Assembly: GCA_023461435.1 (NCBI GenBank)
Contig: JAEYLC010000020.1
Span: forward strand, 1 to 64,000
Direction of reading: 5' to 3'
DNA length: 64,000 nt
Source of the DNA: Bacillota bacterium
GTDB lineage: Bacteria; Bacillota; Clostridia; Christensenellales; SZUA-584
The notes below the pieces were generated by a model that saw only the letters and a list, made by a program, of their open reading frames with translations, made no database searches and had not been told where the DNA came from. The position numbers and the translations under genes were made by a program. Each line of letters begins with the position of its first letter. Position 1 is the first letter of the stretch. Positions 57,417 to 64,000 of the stretch are shown here, one piece after another.

Positions 57417-57933
57417 ACAATAGGCCGTCGTCTTAAGATGGACTTAGGTAATCAGCAGCCGAAAAGATGCTCATTAAACGGAGTGAATTGTTGATATTAC
57501 ATAGTGTATTTAAGGCATATTATGGCTTCTCCTTGAGGAGAAGCTCAGGTTGTCGATAAAGTGCATTGGGCCTCTTGATGAGGAATGTGGCACAAAGTGC
57601 CGGAGGGTCTTCCCAGTCACCTATAGGTGACTGCCCCCATTCCACCCTGAAAGGTAGTCTTCAGGGTGGCCCCAAGTTGTTGACAAAGTCAAAAATGTCA
57701 TTTTGTGAGCAATAGCGAGTCGACTACGGAGTGGACTAAAATCCCATGTATAAAGCATTTTAACATGGGATGCTTTCCACTTCGTAGTCACGTCGCTCCG
57801 CTCCTCAGCATGACAAACAGGGGAGCATCAGGCTGAGCCCCCTCATCAGAGAGAGCCAAGTTAAGAGGTTATCAAAAGCTTGTCTTCTCCTAAAGGAGAA
57901 TTAGGTCAGCGTATTTTCGACTGCTTTTTAAAC
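57417..57933. other. Gene-free intergenic region with mosaic repeats
   Basis: No credible coding frame. Recognisable pieces are GCTTCTCCTTGAGGAGAAGC (57524-57545 region), a GTCACCTATAGGTGAC palindrome near 57615-57630, CACCCTGAAAGGTAGTCTTCAGGGTG near 57643-57668, the palindromic repeat copy 2 (57697-57814) and a CTTCTCCTAAAGGAGAA piece near 57883-57899. It looks like several short palindromic elements joined together. Confidence 0.6.
57697..57814. repeat. Palindromic intergenic repeat, copy 2
   Basis: Starts GTCATTTTGTGAGC and ends GCTCCTCAGCATGAC region, with internal inverted blocks GACTACGGAGTGGA and TCCACTTCGTAGTC, and ATCCCATGTATAAAGC / TTAACATGGGAT. It shares the CATGGGAT and CCACTTCGTAGTC segments and the GTCATT ends with copy 1 at 39825. 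It can fold into one long hairpin. Confidence 0.65.
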
Positions 57934-57967
57934 CAAAAAGGGAACAACGCACTCGGCGTTGCTCCCC
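57934..57967 (-). terminator. Terminator of ABC-F gene
   Basis: GGGAGCAACGC and GCGTTGTTCCC form an 11-bp stem with one G-T type mismatch, followed on the minus strand by TTTTTGG. Confidence 0.85.
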
Positions 57968-57982
57968 GTCATAAAACTCCGT

Positions 57983-59602
57983 TTACCCGGCTTGATACTG
58001 CGCGCGCAGCGCTTCGACCTCGGGATTCTCAATATACTCATCAAAGCTCTCGCGACGGTCGATCAGGAACCCGGGCAGTATTTCCAGCACGCGGCTGGAT
58101 ACCGTCTGCATGATCTGATGGTCATGCGAGGTAAACAGCATCACGCCCTTGAATTCCGTCATGCCTTCGTTGAGCGCGGTGATCGCTTCAAGATCGAGAT
58201 GGTTGGTCGGCTCATCCATGATCAGCACATTTGCGCCTGAAAGCATCATTTTGGCGAGCATGCAGCGGACCTTCTCTCCGCCCGAGAGCACCTTGGCCTG
58301 TTTCATGGCCTCCTCGCCCGAGAAAAGCATGCGCCCGAGCCAGCCGCGCACGGTGGCCTCATATTTATCCTCGGAGAACTGGCGCATCCAGTCCACCAGC
58401 GTTAAATCCACACCGTCGAAGAACTCCGAGTTGTCCGCGGGCAGATACGCCTGAGTCGTGGTGACACCCCATTTGTACGTGCCTTCGTCGGGCTCCATCT
58501 CCCCCATGATGATCTGGAACAGCGTGGTGCGCGCGACTTCGTCCTTGCCCGCGAACGCGATTTTGTCTCCGGGCTGCACGACGAAGCTCACATTATCGAG
58601 CACCTTGCGCCCGCCTATCGTTTTGCTGATGCCGTTCACAGCCAGTATATCGTTGCCCACCTCGCGGTCGGGCTTGAAATGCACGAACGGATACCGCCGC
58701 GACGACGGCGCGAAGTTGTCCATCTGGAGATTGTCGAGCATCTTCTTGCGCGAGGTCGCCTGTTTGGATTTGGACGCGTTGGCGCTGAACCGGCGGATGA
58801 ACTCCTCGAGCTCCTTCGCCTTCTGCTCTGTGCGCTTGCGCTCGTCCTTAAGCTGGCGCGCGGCCAACTGCGTATACTCGTACCAGAAGTCGTAGTTGCC
58901 CACGTACATCTGAATTTTGCCGTAGTCGATATCCACGATATGCGTGCACACCTTATTGAGAAAGTGGCGGTCATGCGAGACCACGATCACGGTGTTCTCA
59001 AAATCCATCAGGAAATTTTCCAGCCATGTGATCGCGTGGAGATCGAGGTTGTTTGTCGGCTCGTCGAGCAGCAGGTTGTCGGGCTTCGCGAAAAGCGCCT
59101 GCGCGAGCAGCACCTTCACCTTGCGCGGGCCGTCGAGCTCCGCCATTTTCATCTCATGGTATTCGCCCGTGATGCCAAGGCCGTTCAAAAGTATTTCCGC
59201 ATTCGATTCGGCGTCCCAGCCGTCGAGCTCGGAAAACTCGCCTTCGAGCTCCGCGAGCTTTAAGCCGTCGTCGTCGTTGAAATCCTCCTTGGCGTAAAGC
59301 GCGTCCTTCTCCTTGATGATTTCATGGAGGCGCTCGTGCCCCATGATCACGGTTTCACGCACGGTGAACTCATCGAACGCAAAGTGATCCTGCCGCAGCA
59401 CAGCGATGCGCTGGCCAGGTGTGACGGATACGTCGCCGTTATTCGGCTCCAGATCACCCGAGAGTATTTTTAGAAATGTGGATTTCCCGGTGCCGTTCGC
59501 GCCAATCAGACCGTAGCAGTTGCCCGCTGAAAACTGCACGCTGACATTTTTAAAGAGCGCCCGGCCGCCGTATTGAAGGGATACCCCTTGAGCACTGATC
59601 AT
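57983..59602 (-). CDS. ABC-F family ATPase (YbiT/YkpA-like)
   Basis: A cytosolic tandem ABC ATPase of 539 residues that acts on the ribosome. Domain 1: Walker A GANGTGKSTFLK, Walker B NLLLDEPTNNLDLHA and switch SHDRHFLN. Linker helices with QLKDERKRTEQKAKELEEF and SKSKQATSRKKM (P-site tRNA interaction motif region). Domain 2 has a degenerate Walker A, AGKDEVARTTLFQ, lacking the GK(S/T), with signature LSGGEKVR and Walker B VLIMDEPTNHLDLEA. There are no membrane domains. Probably a translation factor in elongation or stress, as for YbiT-type members. Its own promoter and terminator are visible. Confidence 0.93.
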   Translation of the reverse strand: MISAQGVSLQYGGRALFKNVSVQFSAGNCYGLIGANGTGKSTFLKILSGDLEPNNGDVSVTPGQRIAVLRQDHFAFDEFTVRETVIMGHERLHEIIKEKDALYAKEDFNDDDGLKLAELEGEFSELDGWDAESNAEILLNGLGITGEYHEMKMAELDGPRKVKVLLAQALFAKPDNLLLDEPTNNLDLHAITWLENFLMDFENTVIVVSHDRHFLNKVCTHIVDIDYGKIQMYVGNYDFWYEYTQLAARQLKDERKRTEQKAKELEEFIRRFSANASKSKQATSRKKMLDNLQMDNFAPSSRRYPFVHFKPDREVGNDILAVNGISKTIGGRKVLDNVSFVVQPGDKIAFAGKDEVARTTLFQIIMGEMEPDEGTYKWGVTTTQAYLPADNSEFFDGVDLTLVDWMRQFSEDKYEATVRGWLGRMLFSGEEAMKQAKVLSGGEKVRCMLAKMMLSGANVLIMDEPTNHLDLEAITALNEGMTEFKGVMLFTSHDHQIMQTVSSRVLEILPGFLIDRRESFDEYIENPEVEALRAQYQAG

Positions 59603-59640
59603 TGATTCTTTCTTTGTCTCCTCATTTAAATTGCCGGTTT

Positions 59641-59669
59641 ATGATAACACAGGATAAGGCATTTGACAA
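59641..59669 (-). promoter_or_regulatory. SigA-type promoter of ABC-F gene
   Basis: On the minus strand TTGTCA (59669-59664), 17 bases, TATCAT (59646-59641), about 38 bases before the ATG. Confidence 0.6.
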
Positions 59670-59676
59670 ACCTGCA

Positions 59677-59702
59677 TCATTAATTATCGTCATTAATTAT
59701 CG
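59677..59702. repeat. 13-bp tandem duplication
   Basis: TCATTAATTATCG occurs twice head to tail just upstream of the ABC-F promoter. The flanking region to 59852 is AT-rich and without a gene. Confidence 0.75.
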
Positions 59703-59852
59703 AAGATAGGCCTTAACCCCGGTTTTTCTATTGCATCGCAAAATTGGGTTGATAATAAACTTTTTAAGTGAGCATGGCAGCAAATGAAGCTCAAACTCTC
59801 TGAACAGTTTGATAATGAAAATTACTCTCGTTTGTATAACTGCTTATTTATT

Positions 59853-60096
59853 CTATTCGGATGACAGTCCATTTGGAATGTCCGTCGTTCTTCTTTCTCT
59901 AAAAACCATTCCCTCATTGCAGTTTTCCAAGTCTAAAACATTGACAATCCATTCATCAGATGATTGACCTTTTAATTTGCATATATATACCTTATCGCCA
60001 TTATTCACGTAATATCCAATACAATCTCCAACTTCGGATGGTTCAAAAGCGCAATATGGAACATACTCCCTACGCGTCAGTTGCCCCCTGTCATAT
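59853..60096 (-). pseudogene. Headless AT-rich ORF fragment
   Basis: The frame encodes about 80 residues (YDRGQLTRREYVPYCAFEPS, then GYYVNNGDKVYICKLKGQSS and WIVNVLDLENCNEGMVFRER) and ends at a TAG at 59853. It has no ATG or ribosome site of its own; the frame is open upstream only because it runs through the methyltransferase gene out of phase. Its codons are much richer in A/T than the neighbours. It looks like the 3' end of a foreign or decayed gene. No family was recognised. Confidence 0.5.
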
Positions 60097-61176
60097 TTAA
60101 AAATACTGATAAAAATTGCACCTGATGCTGCCGTTATAAAGCTTGCGCTTCTTGGTCGCGCGTTTGCCGAAGAAACGCTCAAAATCGTCGTCCGCCGATA
60201 TGACCGATTTCTTGGACGCATTCGCAAACGCCTTCCCCATCTCGCCGTAGAGCTTATGCACTTCATTGCGTTCACCGAGCCGCACCGCATACGGCGGATT
60301 GGTCAGCACGGGGCATGTCCGTGAAAAGTTCCGCACATCCGCGTGAAAGATTTTGATATCCACGCCCGCCGCTTCTGCGTTTTTGCCCGCCGCGCTCAGC
60401 GCCTTCTTATCGATATCTGACGCGAATATGACAGGCATCTGAACTCTCATCTGCGCGGCCTCTTCCCTCGCTTCGAGCCACGGCTTTTTAAAGCGCGGCC
60501 AAGCCTGCGCATCGAACGCGCGCTTAAGCCCCGGCGCGATGTTCGCGCCGAGCATCGCCGCCTCAATCGCGATCGTTCCCGAGCCGCACATCGGGTCGGC
60601 AAGCTCGCCGCCGTCCCAGCCGGACAGCATCACAAGCCCCGCCGCGAGCGTCTCACGTATCGGCGCGGCCACGTTCGCCGCGCGGTAACCGCGGCGGTTC
60701 AGCCCCGTTCCGCTCGTATTGAGGCACACCGACACAGAATTCCGCAGTATCTTCACATGTATGTCGTAACGGTCCCCCGTCTCGGGCAGCACCTTGACCT
60801 TATGCGCCGCCATGAGCCGCGTCACGGCCGCTTTCTTGCTGATCGACTGTATGTCCGACACGCTGAACAGCGCACTGCCCACCGAATCCGCGTTGACCGG
60901 AAATGCGGCGTCCTTCGGGATAAAATCCTCCAGCGGGAGCGCGCGCACACCCTCAAACAGCATGTCGAACGTCGTCGCTTCGAATGTGCCGAGCTCGATA
61001 AACACCCTGTCCGCTGTGCGCAGCCACAGGTTCGCCGCAGCGATGCCGGTTTCATCGGCATCAAAATAGACCCGTGCGTCGCGAGCGCTCACGCCGCCGA
61101 GTCTTAATTTTTTCAGTTCCGTGGACACAAGGGATTCAAGGCCGAACGCGCATGAGGCAAAGCAGTTATACGTCAT
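60097..61176 (-). CDS. Class I SAM RNA methyltransferase (RlmL N-type)
   Basis: A 359-residue THUMP-plus-methyltransferase enzyme of the RlmL/YpsC group that modifies a guanine N2 in large-subunit rRNA. An N-terminal THUMP region (about 1-150, FASCAFGLESLVSTELKKL), then MCGSGTIAIEAAML for SAM binding, FASDIDKKALSAAGKNAEAAG, and the catalytic LTNPPYAVRLGER. It ends KKRKLYNGSIRCNFYQYF, the usual family ending. The start ATG at 61176 overlaps the HD gene 3' end by 11 bases; the longer frame to 61257 is not supported. Confidence 0.92.
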   Translation of the reverse strand: MTYNCFASCAFGLESLVSTELKKLRLGGVSARDARVYFDADETGIAAANLWLRTADRVFIELGTFEATTFDMLFEGVRALPLEDFIPKDAAFPVNADSVGSALFSVSDIQSISKKAAVTRLMAAHKVKVLPETGDRYDIHVKILRNSVSVCLNTSGTGLNRRGYRAANVAAPIRETLAAGLVMLSGWDGGELADPMCGSGTIAIEAAMLGANIAPGLKRAFDAQAWPRFKKPWLEAREEAAQMRVQMPVIFASDIDKKALSAAGKNAEAAGVDIKIFHADVRNFSRTCPVLTNPPYAVRLGERNEVHKLYGEMGKAFANASKKSVISADDDFERFFGKRATKKRKLYNGSIRCNFYQYF

Positions 61177-61840
61177 CCGCTTCGTCCCATCTGTTAAGCT
61201 TGACGCCGTTGATATGCAGCGCGAAATTGCATCCGAGAAACCGCGCGCTCTTCTCACACATCTGCATACGCGTTAAATAAATGCTCAAAAACTCCATGGG
61301 CGACGCGACGCTGTTCATCGTGTAATCCATCGCGATGGTGCCGTCTTTCACGGTCATGCTCGTCGAGCGTATCGAATAATTCACGCGGTCATGAATATCC
61401 GTGGGCAAAAACTGTTTGCTCCGCACACGCGCGCGGTGCGCGTCCACCTTGTCCGCGATGATCAACGCCGCGGAAATGTCGCTGACGGGCAGACCCGATT
61501 CCTCTTCGTGCGACCCGACAGCCGAGCAGATATCGCAGGCTTCGGATATATCCATGCCCATCTCACAGAGTATCGGAAAAAGCAGCGTCGCGCCGTTAAG
61601 GCCGTGCTGCTTTCTGTTGACCATATTGCCGACGTCGTGTACCCAGCCCGCGATTTTCGCAAGCTCCACGCACCGTTCGCTTTTGCCGAGCTTTTCTAAA
61701 ATCTCGCCCGCGATGCGGCTCACATAGCCGACATGCCGCGGGCCATGATCGGTATATCCCATGACTTCCAGCACTTTATTCGCATGCTCCACGAGCACCT
61801 TTATCTTCTCATTCTGCTTGATCTCCGTTAATGTGATCAC
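61166..61840 (-). CDS. HD-domain phosphohydrolase
   Basis: A 224-residue cytosolic HD protein. HD ligands: H33 region in DHGPRHVGYVSRIAGEI, the HD pair in GWVHDVGNMVN, a further His in GSHEEE and Asp in IIADKVDAHRARVRS. A C-terminal alpha-beta part (about 150-224) is specific to a Firmicute subfamily. It probably hydrolyses a nucleotide or cyclic nucleotide. It is translationally coupled to the methyltransferase and follows the helical-repeat gene, whose stop codon abuts it at 61841. Confidence 0.82.
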   Translation of the reverse strand: MITLTEIKQNEKIKVLVEHANKVLEVMGYTDHGPRHVGYVSRIAGEILEKLGKSERCVELAKIAGWVHDVGNMVNRKQHGLNGATLLFPILCEMGMDISEACDICSAVGSHEEESGLPVSDISAALIIADKVDAHRARVRSKQFLPTDIHDRVNYSIRSTSMTVKDGTIAMDYTMNSVASPMEFLSIYLTRMQMCEKSARFLGCNFALHINGVKLNRWDEADDV

Positions 61841-62662
61841 TTAGTCCTCCATGCCGATCAAAGACTCGTAGTCCTTATCACCCGTGAAATCGCGGTCGAT
61901 CATCACCTCGCCGCCGAGGGCCTCCACCGCGTTCTTGATGCTCACATAATCAAAATACCTGATGCCGTCCTGCCTGAGCGCTTCTTCAAGATACGGAAGC
62001 GCTTTTTCATTGCCGAGCTTGCCAAGGCAGCTCGCGTAGAACGCCTTGTTGTCGCTGTAGAGGAATTTTTCCAGAGCAAACTCATAGGCGCGTTCATCAT
62101 AAGGCATATCGGCAAGGATATCGAGAAGGCAGTCCGAGGCGTAGGCCGACGACGCCGATTCATAGGCGGCAATGACCTTTTCAAGAAAGTCCTTCCCGGC
62201 GTTTTTGAGTTCCTCCACGCACGCCTCCGAAAAATCACTCGGCTCTGTGGCCGCCGACACCACGTCAATATAATATGCAAACGGGCGCGGCATATCCATC
62301 TCTTCGATGAGCCTCACAACCGTTGTGCGAATATCGTCGCTCTTCTCACCCTCATAATTCTGCATCAGCGAAACCAGCAGCGGATGCGTCGCATCGCTGG
62401 CGTCGGCGATACAGTTCAGAAGCGGCCCCGGTATCGCCATATCCGAAAGCATATATCTCCCCAGTTCCGTGACAAGCGCCCCCGGATCCATCGCCTCAAA
62501 GTAGCCGCTCGGAGAAAGCCCCGAAAGCCAGTCCTTGGGGCTGCTGAGCCATTCAAGGTAAAGCTCCGGCGCCTGTTCCTCAATCTCATCTTCATTGAGC
62601 CCGCTGCTGTGCAGATATTGATGCAGATATTCAGAAAATTTTTGTTCAAAATCGATCAGCAT
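61841..62662 (-). CDS. Helical-repeat protein of unknown function
   Basis: About 273 residues, acidic, all-helical, HEAT-like: repeated pairs such as PLLNCIADASDATHPLLVSLMQNYEG, EACVEELKNAGKDFLEKVIAAYES, SDCLLDILADMPYDERAYEFALEKF and ASCLGKLGNEKALPYLEEALRQDG. It is similar in style to HEAT/armadillo scaffolds. No catalytic motif and no family name recalled. Its start (ATG 62662) overlaps the TPR gene stop, so it belongs to the same operon, TPR protein, this gene, HD protein, RNA methyltransferase. Confidence 0.6.
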   Translation of the reverse strand: MLIDFEQKFSEYLHQYLHSSGLNEDEIEEQAPELYLEWLSSPKDWLSGLSPSGYFEAMDPGALVTELGRYMLSDMAIPGPLLNCIADASDATHPLLVSLMQNYEGEKSDDIRTTVVRLIEEMDMPRPFAYYIDVVSAATEPSDFSEACVEELKNAGKDFLEKVIAAYESASSAYASDCLLDILADMPYDERAYEFALEKFLYSDNKAFYASCLGKLGNEKALPYLEEALRQDGIRYFDYVSIKNAVEALGGEVMIDRDFTGDKDYESLIGMED

Positions 62663-62664
62663 AA

Positions 62665-64000
62665 TCAATCACCCGACTCTTTTCCGCCGAACAGCAGCTT
62701 GTAATACTTGCTCAGCGTGATGGGAGATATGCCGTAAATGTCCATGAGCTCCGCTTTCGACGGTATATCATAGTCCTTCTTCACTTCGCAAGTACGAAGC
62801 TCCAGCGCCGCGGCGAAAGCGTCGAACGAACGGACCCATTTGCCGTCGTCCTTTCTGGCTTTCACGATCGAGAGCAGCAGTTCCACGCCGAGCGTCACAA
62901 ATTCGTCGTTATAGCGCGGACGCGTGTGGCCGATAAAGCTCGTCAGCGCGTCGGCATAACGCTTCGGCAGCGTCTTCAAATCCTCCGACACCGTCCCCAC
63001 GCGCACTTCGGCAATCGCGCCCTTGATGTAGGCCACATACGGTTCCGTGGCGCCCATTTTTTTAAGGTACATAAAGACGTCGTTCTTGATTTCATCCGAC
63101 TCCGAGCTTTTGAGCAGAAAATCGCGGAATATCTCTTCCACCTTATTATCCGAAAACATGCTCATGATCTCAAGCACGATTTTTTTGATGTATTCGTCGC
63201 CGTAATGCAAGCCCCAGAAAATGATTGATTTGAAAAATTCATCGCTTTCCCATTTCTCTTTGAGGCTGCCGTTTCTCTGTTTCAAGCATTCGTTGAGATA
63301 GCCGATGCGGCGCTTGATTTCGTCAAACTGCACCTGATACACATATTCCAGCTCTCTCGCGGCGCCGTTTGCCTTCGCCTGCTCCGCGAGCGCCTTATAA
63401 TAATGCGCAAGGCTGTTATTAGGATCGATTTTGAGTATTTTCACGAAGCTCGAGAGCGCTTCGGCGTATATGCCGCTGTTATAGGCGGCCAATCCGCAAA
63501 AATGCAGTATCCTTAAATCGTACGGCTGAAACGACACGATCTTTAAAAACATCTGATACGCCTTCTGGTGATACCCAAGCTCACAGTATGTGAGCGCGAT
63601 TTTGTGCATATCCTCCGGCTCCGTTTCCCCGAGGCTGTCGAGCTTTTGCAGGTAAACGGCGGCATTGGCGTGATCGTTCATATCCGAATAAAACAACGCG
63701 AGGTTGCAGCAGGCGTGCAGATTGAGCGGCTGCGAACCGAGCACGCGCTTGGAGAGCGCCACCGCTTCCGATTTTCGTCCTTCGAAGAAATAGGCAAGCG
63801 CCAGGTTGTTCATCGCGCTGGTCATCGAATCGTCGCGCTCTGTGACCTTCTCAAGGTGCAAGATCGCTTTTTTATAGTCGCCTTTATCGAGATGCTGCTT
63901 GCCCTCAAAGGCCTCCTCATACATCATGCGGCGGCTGATATCGTGAAGGGCGCCTTCGTCCTCATAGTCTTCCTCATCCATAATATCGAAAAGCTCGTCG
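62665..64000 (-). CDS. TPR-repeat protein (5' end outside window)
   Basis: At least 444 residues of TPR-rich protein; the frame stays open to the right edge (DELFDI precedes the first Met at 63981), so the true start is probably beyond the window. TPR units cover about residues 20-190: KAILHLEKVTERDDSMTSAMNNLALAYFFEGR, LNLHACCNLALFYSDMNDHANAA, MHKIALTYCELGYHQKAYQMFLKI, LRILHFCGLAAYNSGIYAEAL. The C-terminal half is helical without a recognised domain. It probably acts as a protein-binding scaffold; function unknown. It leads the operon with the helical-repeat and HD genes. Confidence 0.75.
   Translation of the reverse strand, partial: DELFDIMDEEDYEDEGALHDISRRMMYEEAFEGKQHLDKGDYKKAILHLEKVTERDDSMTSAMNNLALAYFFEGRKSEAVALSKRVLGSQPLNLHACCNLALFYSDMNDHANAAVYLQKLDSLGETEPEDMHKIALTYCELGYHQKAYQMFLKIVSFQPYDLRILHFCGLAAYNSGIYAEALSSFVKILKIDPNNSLAHYYKALAEQAKANGAARELEYVYQVQFDEIKRRIGYLNECLKQRNGSLKEKWESDEFFKSIIFWGLHYGDEYIKKIVLEIMSMFSDNKVEEIFRDFLLKSSESDEIKNDVFMYLKKMGATEPYVAYIKGAIAEVRVGTVSEDLKTLPKRYADALTSFIGHTRPRYNDEFVTLGVELLLSIVKARKDDGKWVRSFDAFAAALELRTCEVKKDYDIPSKAELMDIYGISPITLSKYYKLLFGGKESGD

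Noticed and set aside
60097..60290. N-terminal extension of the 59853 frame into the methyltransferase gene
   Set aside because: The Arg/Ser-rich extension is the methyltransferase gene read in another frame; only the part beyond the methyltransferase stop looks protein-like.

Overview
The window looks like part of a chromosome from an anaerobic, endospore-forming member of the Clostridia (Bacillota) of moderate GC. The spore evidence is a GerA-type germinant receptor operon, two alpha/beta-type small acid-soluble spore proteins (SASPs), a damaged tlp gene, a YlbF-family protein and a PdaA-like deacetylase. The anaerobe evidence is a trimeric [FeFe] hydrogenase, a set of 2-hydroxyacyl-CoA-dehydratase-type activases, and a thioredoxin-reductase-like flavoprotein that appears to have lost its NADPH motifs. 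No tRNA, rRNA, CRISPR array or prophage was recognised. The species cannot be named from sequence alone.

Layout. 0-10 kb: the 5' end of a probable group II intron at the left edge, an NlpC/P60 wall hydrolase, a TIM-barrel protein, a macro-domain protein, small conserved genes, an MFS exporter, an mscL operon, an HD-GYP protein and a GNAT enzyme. 9.5-19 kb: a leaderless GH5 glycosidase, a GtrA-like protein, a three-gene activase operon, a striking Gly/Arg-Cys-Asp modular protein, YlbF, an amidase, an M14 peptidase, then a STAS-like protein and a response regulator with a degenerate receiver. 19.4-25.2 kb: the hydrogenase operon hydC-hydB-hydA, with HydB fused to a GltD/NfnB-like flavoprotein. 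25.2-29 kb: the ger operon in order B-C-A. 29-39 kb: a methyltransferase, a classical two-component pair, two tiny basic genes, a TetR operon with its operator, SASPs, enolase, a hybrid kinase with a BTAD-type regulator, and CheY. 39-49 kb: CBS, LCP, the Leloir operon galT-galK-galE, a polysaccharide deacetylase, hslO with a 24-codon membrane ORF, a flavoprotein and a lipoprotein. 49.6-57.4 kb: a YtrA-type ABC operon and a tandem BlaI/BlaR1 duplication in which one blaI is broken by an internal deletion. 57.4-64 kb: dispersed intergenic repeats, an ABC-F ATPase, an rRNA methyltransferase/HD operon and the end of a TPR gene.

How the genes fit together. The hydrogenase operon probably links H2 and ferredoxin to NAD(H) and, through the fused module, possibly NADP(H). 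The flavoprotein at 47767 may draw thiol reducing power from the same ferredoxin pool. Several operons carry readable self-regulation: inverted repeats at the TetR, GntR and BlaI promoters, and TGTGA-type repeats between the atypical regulator and the hydrogenase operon. Gene decay is visible in tlp (in-frame amber), blaI copy 2 (deletion with frameshift), a duplicated amidase 3' end, and a headless ORF behind the rRNA methyltransferase. Functions below family level are inference.
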